Positions 1 to 11,088 of a DNA stretch of 64,000 nt are shown here, piece after piece. A model generated the notes under the pieces. It searched no databases. It was not told the origin of the DNA and saw only the letters and a program-made list of their open reading frames with translations. The position numbers were made by a program, and so were the translations under genes. Each line of letters opens with the position of its first letter. The stretch's first letter is position 1. The stretch lies in assembly GCF_038002605.1 (NCBI RefSeq), contig NZ_JBBOCT010000001.1, forward strand, positions 5,208,001 through 5,272,000, given 5' to 3'. Origin of the DNA: Bacillus sp. FSL K6-3431. Lineage in GTDB: Bacteria; Bacillota; Bacilli; Bacillales; Bacillaceae_C.

Positions 1-663
1 TTATTTGAAGAAAAAGAAGTACCTAAGGAAAAAATGGAACATTTTCAAACAATATTAGGTTTAAGTAAAAAAGTATTGGCAAATGATGAACAAGCTAAAA
101 GTATTTCAATTGATTATGATTATTTCAATAGTCTCGATTTACAAGAGCAAACATTTCAGCTTGGAAGTCTCGCTGATAAAAATATTCATCCTTATTTAGA
201 TTCTTTGGTACTTATGTTAGAAGATAAACAAGCACATCCTTTTTTACAAACGATTATATTAAATGTTTTACGAGAAAATAAAATCAGTCAAGAGGTCTTT
301 GTTCGGAAAATGCATTACAAAGGTACGTTTATACCTGCTGAACTGTCAGAGGTAGGTGAAACATCCTTATTTCAAACGATATCAAATGCACTTGAAGTCA
401 AGCTTGAACATGACAATCCTATATTGTTTATGCAACTTGATGATATGATTAAGCGACATGCGTTTATTCTTTACCCTTTTGAATTTGAAAAAGATAATGC
501 AAACTTATGGACACTTGCCTACCGAGGGTTAGGCTATGAAATGTATGGAGACAATTGGAATACAGAAAAATTAGCATCCGAATTTAACGTAAGGCTGGAG
601 GATTTAAAGGATGCAATGATGCTTTTAACTGAATTAGAACAAATTTCTTCACCAATAATATAG
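1..663 (+). CDS. YsoA-like protein, C-terminal part (gene starts before the window)
   Basis: The reading frame is open from base 1, so the true start lies upstream and only about 220 C-terminal residues are visible. I see no catalytic motif. The protein is helical, hydrophilic and rich in Leu, Glu and Asp, and ends with a helix-turn-helix-like stretch around LASEFNVRLEDLKDAM. Its position directly upstream of tig matches B. subtilis ysoA, described as a TPR-like protein. The name rests on synteny and general composition rather than on recognised residues. It ends about 155 bp before tig, and the tig promoter lies in that gap. Confidence 0.6.
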   Translation, partial: LFEEKEVPKEKMEHFQTILGLSKKVLANDEQAKSISIDYDYFNSLDLQEQTFQLGSLADKNIHPYLDSLVLMLEDKQAHPFLQTIILNVLRENKISQEVFVRKMHYKGTFIPAELSEVGETSLFQTISNALEVKLEHDNPILFMQLDDMIKRHAFILYPFEFEKDNANLWTLAYRGLGYEMYGDNWNTEKLASEFNVRLEDLKDAMMLLTELEQISSPII

Positions 664-672
664 CAACATATC

Positions 673-700
673 TTGAAAGGATAGGAAGCTATGTTATAAT
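673..700 (+). promoter_or_regulatory. Sigma-A promoter of tig
   Basis: TTGAAA (673-678), a 16-bp spacer and TATAAT (695-700) form a near-consensus vegetative promoter. The predicted 5' leader before the tig start at 818 is about 110 nt. No repressor site was recognised. Confidence 0.65.
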
Positions 701-817
701 ATAATGGTTATGCCGTACCATAAGATGTTACACTGAAACGGTTTTGTACATAAGGAAGCGGATTAACAGTTAAAAAGTAGATTCAGTAGTTAGTATATAT
801 TGTTGGAGGTAATGATT

Positions 818-2107
818 ATGTCAGTAAAATGGGAAAAACAAGAAGGTAATAAAGGTGTCCTGACAGTAGAAGTAGATGCAGAAACGGTAAAAACTGGTCT
901 TGACGCAGCGTTTAAAAAAGTTTCAAAACAAGTGAATGTTCCGGGATTCCGTAAAGGTAAAATTCCACGGGGAATGTTCGAACAACGTTTCGGAGTTGAG
1001 TCACTTTACCAAGATGCATTAGATATTATTTTGCCTGATGCATATGCAAATGCAATCGATGAAGCAGGGATTGAACCGGTTGATAGACCTGATATCGATA
1101 TCGAGCAAATGGAAAAAGGTAAAGAATTGATTTTCAAAGCAACAGTACTTGTAAAGCCAGAAGTAAAACTTGGTGAATACAAAGCACTAGAAGCAGAGAG
1201 ACTAGAAACAGAAGTAACAGAAGAAGATATCACAGAAGAACTAAAAACACTTCAAGAACGTCAAGCGGAGCTTGTCGTTAAAGAAGAAGGTACTGCAGCA
1301 GATGGCGACTCAGTCGTTATCGACTTTGAAGGCTTCGTAGATGGAGAAGCTTTTGAAGGTGGGACATCAGAAAACTATACACTAGAAATTGGTTCCGGGT
1401 CATTCATTCCAGGTTTTGAAGAACAAGTAATTGGTCTAGAAACTGGAGCAGAAAAAGAGGTTGAAGTAACATTTCCGGAAGAATACCATGCAGCAGAATT
1501 AGCGGGCAAACAAGCGATCTTTAAAGTGAAAGTCCATGAAATCAAAACAAAAGAGCTTCCTGAATTAGATGATGAGTTTGCAAAAGATGTGGACGAGGAA
1601 GCAGAAACACTTGAAGACTTGAAAACATCTATTAAAGAACGTTTGACGAAAAGTAAGAAAACAGAGTCTGAACAAAAACTTCGTGATTCATTAGTTGAAC
1701 AAGCTACAGCAAACGCGGAAATTGAAGTGCCAGACGTAATGGTTGAATCAGAAGTAGACCGCATGATGCAAGAGTTTGAACAACGCTTGCAAGCGCAAGG
1801 AATGAACCTTGAACTATATTTCCAATTCTCTGGTCAAGAAGAAAGCGCATTGCGCGAACAAATGACTGTAGATGCTCAACAACGTGTGAGAACAAATCTT
1901 ACACTTGAAGCAATTTCTGAAGTAGAGAAATTAGAAGCTGATGATGAAGATGTGAACAAAGAAGTAAATAAAATGGCTGAAATGTATAATATGCCTGTAG
2001 AAGAAATTCAAAAAGCGTTAGGTGGCAACTTGAATAACTTAAAGGCTGATTTGAAAGTACAAAAAGCAGTTGAGTTTCTTGTTGAAAACAGCAAAACAAA
2101 CGCATAA
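818..2107 (+). CDS. tig: Trigger factor, ribosome-associated chaperone and prolyl isomerase
   Basis: Trigger factor binds at the ribosome exit tunnel, shields nascent chains and has peptidyl-prolyl isomerase activity. The N-terminal ribosome-binding domain carries the signature [17 protein letters not shown] at about residues 44-60. The FKBP-like domain follows ([20 protein letters not shown]), then a long helical C-terminal substrate-binding domain. At 429 residues it is close to the usual 424-430. I chose ATG 818 because GGAGG at 805-809 sits 8 bases upstream. An in-frame TTG at 800 would start ahead of that site. A terminator follows, so the gene appears monocistronic. Confidence 0.97.
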   Translation: MSVKWEKQEGNKGVLTVEVDAETVKTGLDAAFKKVSKQVNVPGFRKGKIPRGMFEQRFGVESLYQDALDIILPDAYANAIDEAGIEPVDRPDIDIEQMEKGKELIFKATVLVKPEVKLGEYKALEAERLETEVTEEDITEELKTLQERQAELVVKEEGTAADGDSVVIDFEGFVDGEAFEGGTSENYTLEIGSGSFIPGFEEQVIGLETGAEKEVEVTFPEEYHAAELAGKQAIFKVKVHEIKTKELPELDDEFAKDVDEEAETLEDLKTSIKERLTKSKKTESEQKLRDSLVEQATANAEIEVPDVMVESEVDRMMQEFEQRLQAQGMNLELYFQFSGQEESALREQMTVDAQQRVRTNLTLEAISEVEKLEADDEDVNKEVNKMAEMYNMPVEEIQKALGGNLNNLKADLKVQKAVEFLVENSKTNA

Positions 2108-2145
2108 TTAATAACATAAGATTGGCATATATCACATAAGATGTA

Positions 2146-2176
2146 ACAAGGCACGGAAGTACTCGTGCCTTGTTTT
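2146..2176 (+). terminator. Rho-independent terminator of tig
   Basis: A 10-bp perfect stem (ACAAGGCACG with CGTGCCTTGT) is followed by a short T run. It separates tig from clpX. Confidence 0.85.
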
Positions 2177-2392
2177 GTACAAGAACTACATAATAGTAAT
2201 AAAAGATCATTTACCGAAATATGATTCTTCGAAAGATCACGGAATATGTACAGCCTATTTAGCGCAAAATAATGGTTATTATATGGAAGTGTATGCTACA
2301 ATGCAATACATAACTATTTGTCGAGGGTATAAAATGTTTTTAGGCAATACTAATATGACGAAGGTTTAGTTATTAAAAGGGGTGAGATTACA

Positions 2393-3658
2393 TTGTTTAA
2401 GTTCAACGAGGAAAAAGGGCAATTGAAATGTTCTTTTTGTGGAAAAACCCAAGAACAGGTCCGCAAATTAGTTGCTGGTCCTGGTGTATATATATGTGAC
2501 GAATGTATCGAGCTTTGCACGGAGATTGTAGAGGAAGAGCTAGGTACAGAAGAAGAGGTTGAGTTCAAAGATGTTCCGAAACCCCAGGAAATCAGGGAGA
2601 TCTTAAGGGAATATGTTATTGGGCAAGATCAAGCGAAAAAGTCACTCGCAGTTGCGGTGTATAATCACTATAAACGTATCAATTCAAATAGCCAAATAGA
2701 CGATGTGGAACTTGCGAAAAGTAATATTTGTTTAATTGGCCCAACAGGTAGCGGTAAAACATTATTAGCGCAAACACTAGCTCGTATTTTAAATGTGCCA
2801 TTTGCAATTGCAGACGCCACATCTTTGACTGAAGCAGGTTATGTTGGGGAAGATGTTGAAAACATTTTGTTGAAATTGATCCAATCCGCTGATTATGATG
2901 TGGAAAAAGCAGAAAGAGGGATTATTTATATCGATGAAATCGATAAAGTTGCCCGGAAATCTGAAAATCCATCCATTACACGCGATGTGTCTGGTGAAGG
3001 TGTTCAACAAGCATTGTTGAAAATATTAGAAGGTACGGTAGCAAGCGTTCCTCCTCAAGGTGGCCGTAAGCATCCACATCAAGAATTTATTCAAATCGAT
3101 ACGACAAATATCTTATTTATTTGTGGTGGGGCTTTTGATGGTGTGGAACAAATTATTAAGCGTCGCTTAGGACAAAAGGTTATTGGTTTTGGTTCTGAAG
3201 TGAAGCAAGATGATGCCGACTCGACTGGATTATTGACAAAGATACTTCCAGAAGACTTGCTTCGATTCGGATTAATTCCAGAATTCATTGGCCGCTTGCC
3301 AGTCATTGCTAGCCTTGAGCAGCTTGATGAAGCTGCATTGATCGAAATATTGACAAAACCGAAAAATGCACTAGTAAAACAATATCAAAAAATGTTTGAG
3401 CTTGATAGCGTGGAACTAGAATTCGAAGAAGATGCTTTGCGTGAAATTGCCAAAAAAGCCATTGAGAGAAAAACAGGAGCACGTGGGCTTCGTTCCATTA
3501 TTGAAACGATTATGCTCGATGTAATGTTCGATCTTCCTTCACGTGATGATATTAAAAAATGTATCATTACAAAAGAGGCAGTACTGGAAGAAAAGGCACC
3601 AAAACTTGTCCTTGAAGATGGTACTATCATCAAAGGAACAGAAAAAACATCTGCGTAA
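2393..3658 (+). CDS. clpX: ClpX, ATPase subunit of the ClpXP protease
   Basis: AAA+ unfoldase that recognises substrates and feeds them to ClpP. The N-terminal zinc-binding domain has C13, C16, C35 and C38. Walker A GPTGSGKT lies at 116-123 and Walker B at IIYIDEIDK. The sensor/arginine region and the IGF loop (KVIGFGSE) that docks on ClpP are all present. At 421 residues it nearly matches B. subtilis ClpX. The TTG start at 2393 follows an AAGGGGTGAG ribosome binding site, and the protein begins [10 protein letters not shown] as in relatives. The gene has its own upstream region after the tig terminator. Confidence 0.98.
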   Translation: MFKFNEEKGQLKCSFCGKTQEQVRKLVAGPGVYICDECIELCTEIVEEELGTEEEVEFKDVPKPQEIREILREYVIGQDQAKKSLAVAVYNHYKRINSNSQIDDVELAKSNICLIGPTGSGKTLLAQTLARILNVPFAIADATSLTEAGYVGEDVENILLKLIQSADYDVEKAERGIIYIDEIDKVARKSENPSITRDVSGEGVQQALLKILEGTVASVPPQGGRKHPHQEFIQIDTTNILFICGGAFDGVEQIIKRRLGQKVIGFGSEVKQDDADSTGLLTKILPEDLLRFGLIPEFIGRLPVIASLEQLDEAALIEILTKPKNALVKQYQKMFELDSVELEFEEDALREIAKKAIERKTGARGLRSIIETIMLDVMFDLPSRDDIKKCIITKEAVLEEKAPKLVLEDGTIIKGTEKTSA

Positions 3659-3696
3659 GTGCCTGTTAAGTAATGAATAAATAAAATGAATTATCG

Positions 3697-3745
3697 TTAA
3701 GTTCGCCACGTCGGGCAACAACATGTGACCCACTTTATGTGGGCC
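3697..3745. repeat. Short hairpin repeat module (GTCCTGTG-like family)
   Basis: A short GC-richer stretch with small inverted repeats (GACCCAC...GTGGGCC). It resembles modules at 19.7 kb, 22.6 kb and 27.0 kb built on a CACGTCCTGTG core. It lies just after clpX and before its terminator. The function is unknown. Confidence 0.4.
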
Positions 3746-3773
3746 TGAATAAATACCAATTATAATTAAATGA

Positions 3774-3810
3774 ACGGTTCAGGAGGTATATACTTCCTGG
3801 ACCGTTTTTT
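3774..3810 (+). terminator. Terminator downstream of clpX
   Basis: A stem of ACGGTTCAGG with CCTGGACCGT (one mismatch) is followed by six T residues. Confidence 0.8.
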
Positions 3811-3946
3811 AAATTCATGAGATTATGTGTGGGTATCGATGCAAAAAAGTCTAATCTAAACGTAGTTGGATCGAGTATTTCCGTTTAATCCTTTCCTTCA
3901 GAGGAGATACTAGCACATATGTAAAAATATACTTGGAGGGAATGCG

Positions 3947-5614
3947 ATGAATTGGACTGTACTCGTTTTAATTGTTCAGTTGTTTTTTGGGATAGTAATT
4001 GGTTTATACTTTTTTAATTTACTATCAAATCAACGTGCACAAAAAGTGACAATTGACCGAGAATCAAAAAAGGAAATGGAATTACTGAGAAAACGTAGAG
4101 CGATAAGGCTAACGGAACCACTTGCTGAAAAGGTTCGTCCTACTAAATTTGCGGATATCGTCGGACAGGAAGATGGGATAAAAGCATTAAGAGCAGCCCT
4201 TTGCGGACCTAATCCGCAGCATGTAATAATTTATGGTCCTCCCGGTGTTGGAAAAACGGCAGCAGCAAGATTAGTATTGGAAGAAGCAAAAAGAAATCAG
4301 CGATCCCCATTTAGTAATGAGGCAGTGTTTGTTGAGCTTGATGCTACAACAGCAAGATTCGATGAGCGCGGAATTGCAGATCCATTAATTGGTTCTGTCC
4401 ATGATCCGATTTACCAGGGTGCTGGGGCCATGGGGCAAGCTGGAATACCGCAACCGAAGCAAGGAGCTGTTTCAAATGCACATGGAGGGATTCTTTTTAT
4501 TGACGAAATTGGAGAATTACATCCTATTCAAATGAATAAATTGCTGAAAGTTTTAGAAGATCGAAAAGTTTTTTTGGAAAGTGCTTATTACAGTGAAGAA
4601 AATACGCAAATTCCAGCTCACATTCATGATATATTTAAACGTGGTCTACCTGCTGATTTTCGAATGATTGGTGCTACAACAAGAACACCTAATGAAATAC
4701 CACCCGCTATAAGGTCACGCTGCATGGAAGTTTTTTTTAGAGAGTTAGATCAAGATGAGGTAGTGGCAATCGCAAAAAATGCAGCTGAAAAAGTGAAGTT
4801 GAGCATTGGTGAACCTAGTTTGTCCGCATTATCATTGTATGCTAGAAACGGACGAGAGGCTGTAAATATGGTCCAAATTACAGCTGGGATAGCCATAACA
4901 GAAAATAGGGACCATATACGTGAGCAGGATATGGAATGGATGATCCGTTCAAGCCAATTGTCGCCAAGGTATGATAAAAAGATCTCTCATAAAGCGGAAG
5001 TTGGAATCGTCAACGGACTTGCAGTTACTGGTCCAACTACAGGGATGCTCCTTGGTATAGAGGTGATAGTTTTACCGACAAAAAGTAATGGTTCTATTAC
5101 AATTACCGGAATTATCGAGGAAGAAACGATTAATGGGCAAGGTAAAACCGTTAGACGTAAGAGTATGGCAAAAGGTTCGATCGAAAATGTTATTACAGTG
5201 CTTAGAACGATGGGCGTTCCGGCTAATCAATATGATATTCACGTGAATTATCCTGGTGGTATACCGACTGATGGCCCTTCTGCGGGAGTTGCAATGGCTG
5301 TGGGAGTTTATTCGGCCATTTATAAACTACCAGTTAAAAACACAATCGCAATGACTGGTGAAATTGGCATTCATGGAGATGTTAAACCTGTGGGTGGAAT
5401 ATACTCAAAAGTAAAGGCGGCCAAAATTGCCGGAGCTAATTCGGTATTAATTCCTTTTGAAAATATGCAGTCGAGCTTACGAGAAATAACAGGTGTTCAA
5501 ATTATCCCGATAAAACGAATAGAGGAAGCTTTTGAGTTTGCGTTAGTGCATAATCCAGGTCAGGAATTGCGCTATACGACGAACAATGAAGAGCAGAATA
5601 AGAGAAGTGTATAA
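3947..5614 (+). CDS. lonB: LonB, membrane-anchored Lon-like ATP-dependent protease
   Basis: Lon-family protease lacking the large LAN substrate domain; in B. subtilis it is a forespore protein. The N-terminus is one hydrophobic segment (about 4-26). An AAA+ domain follows with Walker A GPPGVGKT at 97-104 and Walker B ILFIDEIGEL. The Lon protease domain has the catalytic dyad S445 (in DGPSAG) and K488, separated by the 43 residues usual for Lon. Length is 555 residues. ATG 3947 follows CTTGGAGGGAAT. The 280-bp gap to lonA and separate ribosome binding sites suggest independent expression. I could not assign a sigma-F promoter with confidence. Confidence 0.96.
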   Translation: MNWTVLVLIVQLFFGIVIGLYFFNLLSNQRAQKVTIDRESKKEMELLRKRRAIRLTEPLAEKVRPTKFADIVGQEDGIKALRAALCGPNPQHVIIYGPPGVGKTAAARLVLEEAKRNQRSPFSNEAVFVELDATTARFDERGIADPLIGSVHDPIYQGAGAMGQAGIPQPKQGAVSNAHGGILFIDEIGELHPIQMNKLLKVLEDRKVFLESAYYSEENTQIPAHIHDIFKRGLPADFRMIGATTRTPNEIPPAIRSRCMEVFFRELDQDEVVAIAKNAAEKVKLSIGEPSLSALSLYARNGREAVNMVQITAGIAITENRDHIREQDMEWMIRSSQLSPRYDKKISHKAEVGIVNGLAVTGPTTGMLLGIEVIVLPTKSNGSITITGIIEEETINGQGKTVRRKSMAKGSIENVITVLRTMGVPANQYDIHVNYPGGIPTDGPSAGVAMAVGVYSAIYKLPVKNTIAMTGEIGIHGDVKPVGGIYSKVKAAKIAGANSVLIPFENMQSSLREITGVQIIPIKRIEEAFEFALVHNPGQELRYTTNNEEQNKRSV

Positions 5615-5913
5615 ACGAAAGTACATCTCCTAATATTCTCATAATGCCTGTCCCTCGACATGGTATGGCATAATAAGCTAAAATTGAACAAAGACTCTTG
5701 AAAAGCAGATTTATTCGCAGATTAACGAGCAGTAAAACCTACGATTCTAAGTAAAAAACAGTTAAGCTAAATTGGAGGATAACTGACCGTAAAGGCACGA
5801 TTGATGGGAGTTTCACTTTATAAGATATTAACGTTCGTTATTACTTATCGCATAAAGCTGATTACCTTGCGCTTTTCTAATTTGCATGGGGTTGTATTTT
5901 GGAGGTGTACAAA

Positions 5914-8238
5914 TTGACGAAAGAAATAGAGCCGCTTGTGCCATTGTTGCCTCTTAGAGGGATGTTAGTTTTCCCGACAATGGTTTTGCACCTTGATGTA
6001 GGAAGGGAACAATCCGTTCAGGCGTTGGAACAAGCTATGTTGACAGACAATTTTATATTTTTAACAACACAAAAAGATGTGTCAGTTGATTTACCAGAAC
6101 AAGAAGATATATACGAAATGGGTACTTTAACAAAAGTTAAACAAATGCTTAAATTACCTAACGGGACTATTCGAGTGTTAGTAGAAGGAATTTCTCGGGC
6201 TAAGCTAGTATCATTTATCAATAAAGATACTTATTTGGCAGCTGGTTTAGAACTTTTTGAAGATGAAGTTGAAATAGATGTCGAAATTCAAGCATTGATG
6301 AGGACAATGCTAGAATACTTCGAACAATATATTAAGCTTTCGAAAAAAATATCTGCAGAAACATTTGCTACTGTTGCGGATATCGAAGAGCCGGGTCGCA
6401 TGGCTGACATAGTCGCCTCACATCTACCATTAAGACTTCAGGATAAACAAGAAATTCTTGAAATAATAAATGTGAAAGAACGACTTGGTGAAGTAATTGA
6501 GATTATTCATAATGAAAAAGAAGTGCTTAACCTTGAGAAAAAAATTGGTCAGCGTGTTAAGCAATCAATGGAAAGAACGCAAAAGGAATATTATTTACGA
6601 GAGCAAATGAAAGCTATTCAAAAAGAGCTAGGGGATAAAGAAGGAAAATCAGCTGAAATTATTGAGTTAACAGAAAAGATTGAACAGGCAGGAATGCCAG
6701 AACATGCAAAAAAAGCTGCATACAAAGAACTAGACAGATATGAAAGAATCCCTGCCACTTCTGCTGAAAGTTCAGTTATACGTAATTATCTTGACTGGGT
6801 TATTTCCTTACCATGGGCAAAAGCCACAAAAGAGGATTTAAATATTCATAAAGCCGAAAAAATTCTTGAACGTGATCATTATGGTTTAGAAAAAGTAAAA
6901 GAAAGAGTATTGGAATATTTAGCTGTTCAACAGTTGACGAATTCACTACGAAGTCCAATACTTTGTCTCGTCGGCCCTCCAGGCGTTGGTAAAACAAGCC
7001 TTGCGCGTTCGATAGCAGAATCAATGGGACGCAATTTCGTTCGGGTTTCACTTGGAGGCGTCAGAGATGAATCGGAAATTCGTGGCCATCGTAGAACATA
7101 TGTCGGTGCCATGCCAGGACGAATCATCCAAGGGATGAAAAAAGCAGGAACGAACAATCCAGTCTTCTTACTTGATGAAATTGATAAAATGTCAAATGAC
7201 TTTCGTGGTGATCCATCCTCTGCAATGTTGGAAGTACTTGATCCGGCTCAAAACAGTACCTTTAGCGATCATTATATAGAAGAAACTTTCGACTTATCAA
7301 AAGTAATGTTTCTAGCTACAGCTAATGACCTAGCTACGATACCGGGGCCACTCAGAGACCGGATGGAAATTATTACGATTCCTGGTTATACAGAATTGGA
7401 AAAAATTCATATTGGGAAAGATCATTTATTATCAAGGCAAATCCAAGAACACGGGTTAACGAAAAGCCAGCTTCAGATTAAAGATGATGCTTTAAAACAG
7501 CTAGTGCGCTATTACACGAGAGAAGCTGGTGTACGCGAATTGGATCGACAATTAGCATCCATATGTAGAAAAACTGCAAAAATCATCGTATCGGGTGATC
7601 GTAAACGTGTTATTATTACTGAGAAAAATATAGAAGAATTGCTAGGTAAGAAAAAATATAGCTATGGTCAGGCTGAATTGGAAGATCAAGTCGGAGTTGC
7701 GACAGGACTTGCTTATACATCTGTTGGAGGGGATACTCTTCAAATTGAAGTTTCCTTATCACCGGGAAAAGGCAAATTAGTGTTAACCGGAAAACTTGGT
7801 GATGTGATGCAGGAGTCTGCACAAGCAGCGTTTAGCTATGTTCGTTCAAAGGCGGAAGTACTGAAACTTGATAAAGACTTTCACGAGTCCTGTGACGTCC
7901 ATATTCACGTTCCTGAAGGTGCAGTTCCGAAAGATGGACCATCAGCGGGAATTACAATTGCCACAGCTCTAGTATCGGCTTTAACTGGCCAACCAATAAA
8001 AAAAGAAGTAGGAATGACAGGTGAAATAACGTTACGTGGAAGAGTGCTTCCGATCGGCGGCTTGAAAGAGAAGAGCCTAAGTGCTCATCGTGCGGGATTA
8101 ACGACCATTATTATGCCGAAAGAAAATGAGAAAGATATCGATGATATTCCTGAAAGTGTGCGTAACGATTTAACCTTTATTCCTGTAGCGCATATGGATG
8201 AAGTCCTTGATTCTGCGCTAGTAGGTGAAAAGAATTGA
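5914..8238 (+). CDS. lonA: LonA, class III stress ATP-dependent protease
   Basis: Cytoplasmic Lon protease that degrades misfolded and regulatory proteins. It has an N-terminal LAN domain ([15 protein letters not shown]), a coiled coil, an AAA+ domain with Walker A GPPGVGKT and Walker [10 protein letters not shown], and a protease domain with catalytic S677 (DGPSAG) and K720 (GGLKEK). It is 774 residues from TTG 5914, the same length as B. subtilis LonA. GGAGGTG at 5901-5907 dictates that start; the in-frame TTG at 5899 lies before it. The last codons overlap engB by 4 bp, so the two are translationally coupled. No CtsR direct repeat was seen in the upstream gap. Confidence 0.97.
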   Translation: MTKEIEPLVPLLPLRGMLVFPTMVLHLDVGREQSVQALEQAMLTDNFIFLTTQKDVSVDLPEQEDIYEMGTLTKVKQMLKLPNGTIRVLVEGISRAKLVSFINKDTYLAAGLELFEDEVEIDVEIQALMRTMLEYFEQYIKLSKKISAETFATVADIEEPGRMADIVASHLPLRLQDKQEILEIINVKERLGEVIEIIHNEKEVLNLEKKIGQRVKQSMERTQKEYYLREQMKAIQKELGDKEGKSAEIIELTEKIEQAGMPEHAKKAAYKELDRYERIPATSAESSVIRNYLDWVISLPWAKATKEDLNIHKAEKILERDHYGLEKVKERVLEYLAVQQLTNSLRSPILCLVGPPGVGKTSLARSIAESMGRNFVRVSLGGVRDESEIRGHRRTYVGAMPGRIIQGMKKAGTNNPVFLLDEIDKMSNDFRGDPSSAMLEVLDPAQNSTFSDHYIEETFDLSKVMFLATANDLATIPGPLRDRMEIITIPGYTELEKIHIGKDHLLSRQIQEHGLTKSQLQIKDDALKQLVRYYTREAGVRELDRQLASICRKTAKIIVSGDRKRVIITEKNIEELLGKKKYSYGQAELEDQVGVATGLAYTSVGGDTLQIEVSLSPGKGKLVLTGKLGDVMQESAQAAFSYVRSKAEVLKLDKDFHESCDVHIHVPEGAVPKDGPSAGITIATALVSALTGQPIKKEVGMTGEITLRGRVLPIGGLKEKSLSAHRAGLTTIIMPKENEKDIDDIPESVRNDLTFIPVAHMDEVLDSALVGEKN

Positions 8239-8819
8239 AAGTAAATAATGTTGAACTTATTATCAGTGCAGTCAGACCAGAACAATACCCGACAGAGGGC
8301 CTTCCCGAATTTGCATTAGCTGGCAGATCAAATGTAGGGAAATCATCTTTTATTAATAAAATGATTAATAGAAAAAGCATGGCTCGTACATCTTCTAAAC
8401 CAGGGAAAACTCAAACGTTGAATTATTATAAGATAGAAGAAGCACTTTACTTTGTAGATGTACCTGGTTATGGCTTTGCGAGAGTTTCGAAAAGTGAAAG
8501 AGAAGCATGGGGTAAAATGATTGAAACTTATTTCACAAGCCGAGAGGAATTAAGTGCGGCACTGTTAATCGTTGATTTGCGTCATCCACCGACGAAAGAT
8601 GACATAACGATGTATGATTTCCTAAAATATTACCACATTCCTTGCATTGTCATTGCCACGAAAGCGGATAAAATTCCGCGTGGTAAACGGGATAAACATG
8701 CCTCGATTATAAGGAAAAATCTTGATCTTGTAAAAGAGGATGAAATTATTGTGTTCTCATCGGAAACATCTGAAGGAAAAGATACAGTGTGGAATGCGTT
8801 GAAAAAAAGGATGTCTTAA
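8235..8819 (+). CDS. ysxC: EngB/YsxC, essential GTPase for 50S ribosome assembly
   Basis: TrmE-Era-EngA-EngB-type GTPase needed for late steps of large-subunit maturation. G motifs are clear: G1 [10 protein letters not shown]2 [11 protein letters not shown]3 DVPGYG, G4 TKADK and G5 FSSET. It is 194 residues, typical for the family. The TTG start overlaps the lonA stop (TTGA), matching the lonA-ysxC arrangement of B. subtilis. A strong terminator follows. Confidence 0.97.
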   Translation: MKVNNVELIISAVRPEQYPTEGLPEFALAGRSNVGKSSFINKMINRKSMARTSSKPGKTQTLNYYKIEEALYFVDVPGYGFARVSKSEREAWGKMIETYFTSREELSAALLIVDLRHPPTKDDITMYDFLKYYHIPCIVIATKADKIPRGKRDKHASIIRKNLDLVKEDEIIVFSSETSEGKDTVWNALKKRMS

Positions 8820-8829
8820 GGAAAAAGAA

Positions 8830-8864
8830 ACAAGCTGTCGGAAATATCCCGACAGCTTGTTTTT
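8830..8864. terminator. Strong terminator after ysxC, usable from both strands
   Basis: A perfect 12-13 bp stem (ACAAGCTGTCGG with CCGACAGCTTGT) is followed by a T run. It lies between convergent ysxC and the membrane gene at 8930-9421. Confidence 0.9.
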
Positions 8865-8929
8865 ATGGTTTATGGTTGTAGTGGATCAAATAAACGATCA
8901 CTAATTGTATGGAAGCTGATAATCATTTA

Positions 8930-9421
8930 TCACCGCTGTTTTTTGCTAAAAAATAAAAAATATGCGCCAGCTGCAATAAAGAAAAATGGCCAAATCTTAC
9001 TAATAACAGTGATATTATACCCATTTGTAACTGCCCAATTTATTAACCTGTCAAAAAATAGAATAAAAATAGCAGCTAAAAGAAAAAGTATGCCTTGTAT
9101 GAGCGAGGTTCCAGTTTTTATGTATTTTAATAAAAGTCCGAGAGCAATGACTAGCAAAAATATACCAGTGTGATCAGGCCAAACGGCAAGCTTATTAGTA
9201 ATATGAAAATGCAAGCCAATTCCTGTGAGCACAATTCCAGGAATAATCGCGTCGTAACTTTTCCCGGCATATGCTTGTACAAGAAAGCCAATTCCGATAA
9301 TTATTAAGAGTGTGGGCCATGTGTATAAACCTGATATTAGGGTAAAATGATATTGTTGTAATAAGAAATAAGTACCGAATCCAAACAAGATAATTCCTGC
9401 AAATAATGCTTGTTTTTTCAT
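8930..9421 (-). CDS. Small multi-pass membrane protein, YsxD-like
   Basis: 163 residues with about six hydrophobic segments in closely spaced pairs (FAGIILFGFGTYFLL, TLLIIIGIGFLVQA, IIPGIVLTGIGLHF, IFLLVIALGLLL, GILFLLAAIFILFF, FFFIAAGAYFLFF). This pattern resembles the LiaI/LiaF-like transmembrane region of cell-envelope stress proteins. The start is supported by AGGTGGGA just upstream on the minus strand. It sits between ysxC and hemA, where B. subtilis has ysxD, hence the tentative assignment. The role is unknown. It is divergent from hemA across a 256-300 bp gap. Confidence 0.7.
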   Translation of the reverse strand: MKKQALFAGIILFGFGTYFLLQQYHFTLISGLYTWPTLLIIIGIGFLVQAYAGKSYDAIIPGIVLTGIGLHFHITNKLAVWPDHTGIFLLVIALGLLLKYIKTGTSLIQGILFLLAAIFILFFDRLINWAVTNGYNITVISKIWPFFFIAAGAYFLFFSKKQR

Positions 9422-9649
9422 ATTATTCCCACCTGTCTCAATTCCTTGTATTCCATTTAAGTTTTTGATATGTTACAAAAGGTTATAAGAACATCGTATT
9501 GCTTAAATATAACATAGTACGTATTATCTTTTTATACTTCAGGTTTAGAAATTTTTTTTAGAACGTCAATTATAAAAAACGTCTTACTTTACCTTGCTTT
9601 AATTAGGTGTTGTATTCGTGCCTTAATTCATTATCTGTTCACATCTTTA

Positions 9650-9679
9650 TTAGAATACTTCTAATCTACGTGATATAAT
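9650..9679 (+). promoter_or_regulatory. hemA promoter with a PerR-box-like operator
   Basis: TTAGAATACTTCTAA (9650-9664) is a 7-1-7 inverted repeat matching 12 of the 14 defined positions of the PerR box as I know it. A perfect TATAAT lies at 9674-9679. With a 17-bp spacer the -35 region would fall at 9651-9656, inside the box, so binding would block the promoter. hemA of B. subtilis is a known PerR target. Binding here is inferred, not shown. Confidence 0.55.
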
Positions 9680-9719
9680 GGAAGCATTGAGTAATTATCT
9701 TGGAGGTGCCTGTTTTTTT

Positions 9720-11075
9720 ATGCACATCATCGTCGTAGGATTAAACTATCAAACAGCCCCAGTGGAAATGAGGGAACAGCTTGCTTTTACGGAAGAAGCT
9801 TTACCAAATGCGATGGCGGCTTTGAAAAATAAAAAAAGCATTCTTGAAAATGTGATTGTTTCAACATGTAACCGGACAGAGGTTTATGCGGTCGTTGATC
9901 AACTTCATACTGGACGTTATTATATTAAAGAATTTTTATCAGAATGGTTTAGTATTGACCAAAAAGAATTTTCACCCCATTTATTTATTCATGAACATGA
10001 ATCCGCAATTGAGCATCTATTTAAAGTGACGTGTGGACTAAATTCTATGGTGCTAGGTGAGACGCAGATCTTAGGTCAAGTAAGAACGAGCTTTTTGCAA
10101 GCACAGGAAAATGGTGCGACAGGCACTGTATTTAATCATCTGATGAAACAAGCTGTCACTCTTGCAAAAAAAGCACATTCAGAAACAGATATCGGTGCAA
10201 ATGCCGTATCCATCAGCTATGCTGCTGTAGAACTTGCTAAGAAAGTGTTTGGTAATCTACAGAACAAACATGTACTTGTAATCGGTGCGGGCAAAATGGG
10301 TGAACTTGCGATCAAGAATCTTTATTCCAATGGAGCAACAAAAGTTAGCGTCATCAACCGTACCTTTGAAAAAGCGCAAACACTTGCTGACCGTTTTGAT
10401 GGCGAAGCAAAATCGCTGCGAGAATTACAATGTGCGATTATGGATGCTGATATTATTATTAGTTCCACAGGTGCCCGTGGATATGTTGTTGAAAAGAGCA
10501 TGCTAATAAACATGGAAAAAATGCGGAAAGGCCGTCCACTTTTCCTGGTTGATATTGCTGTTCCAAGGGATTTGGATCCGGCGATATCAGAAGTAGAAAA
10601 TGCATTCCTTTATGATATTGATGACCTAGAGGGAATTGTTCAATCTAATCTTGCTGAACGGGAAAAAGCAGCAGAAAAAATTATGCTTATGATTGAGGAA
10701 GAAGTAATGGAGTTCAATGAATGGGTGAATATGTTGGGCGTTGTACCGACAATTTCCGCCTTACGGGAAAAAGCTCTCACTATTCAATCAGAAACAATGA
10801 GTAGCATTGAACGTAAACTTCCGCATCTTTCCGATCGAGAAAGAAAGGTGCTGAATAAGCATACGAAAAGTATTATTAATCAATTACTGAAAGATCCTAT
10901 TTTACAAGTGAAAGAACTTGCAGGAGAGCCACAAGCGGCCGAGAAGATTGCTCTTTTCAAACAAATATTCGCTTTGGAAGACCCTGAAGTTGGACAAACT
11001 GAACGAGTTCAAGAACAGTTGAATAATGAAAATAAAATAAAATTAGCGGCACCACTGCCATCGTATAGGGCATAA
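9720..11075 (+). CDS. hemA: Glutamyl-tRNA reductase
   Basis: First committed step of C5 tetrapyrrole synthesis: NADPH-dependent reduction of Glu-tRNA to glutamate-1-semialdehyde, passed to HemL. The catalytic cysteine is C50 in STCNRTE. The substrate domain (GETQILGQV) is followed by a Rossmann domain with GAGKMG and a C-terminal dimerisation helix ([11 protein letters not shown]). Length is 451 residues. I place the start at ATG 9720 ([10 protein letters not shown]), as in relatives. The upstream ATG at 9678 overlaps the -10 box. The ribosome binding site GGAGGTG is about 11-13 bases away, slightly long. First gene of hemAXCDBL. Confidence 0.96.
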   Translation: MHIIVVGLNYQTAPVEMREQLAFTEEALPNAMAALKNKKSILENVIVSTCNRTEVYAVVDQLHTGRYYIKEFLSEWFSIDQKEFSPHLFIHEHESAIEHLFKVTCGLNSMVLGETQILGQVRTSFLQAQENGATGTVFNHLMKQAVTLAKKAHSETDIGANAVSISYAAVELAKKVFGNLQNKHVLVIGAGKMGELAIKNLYSNGATKVSVINRTFEKAQTLADRFDGEAKSLRELQCAIMDADIIISSTGARGYVVEKSMLINMEKMRKGRPLFLVDIAVPRDLDPAISEVENAFLYDIDDLEGIVQSNLAEREKAAEKIMLMIEEEVMEFNEWVNMLGVVPTISALREKALTIQSETMSSIERKLPHLSDRERKVLNKHTKSIINQLLKDPILQVKELAGEPQAAEKIALFKQIFALEDPEVGQTERVQEQLNNENKIKLAAPLPSYRA

Positions 11076-11088
11076 AAGGAAATGAGCT

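Noticed and set aside
2175..2369. 64-codon frame between tig and clpX
   Set aside because: It starts within the tig terminator tail, has no ribosome binding site and looks like intergenic sequence containing the clpX promoter region.
5615..5913. CtsR or HrcA operator before lonA
   Set aside because: I looked for the CtsR heptad repeat and CIRCE element and found no convincing match.
8865..9173. 102-codon plus-strand frame antisense to the YsxD-like gene
   Set aside because: It mirrors a well-supported membrane protein on the other strand and lacks a ribosome binding site.
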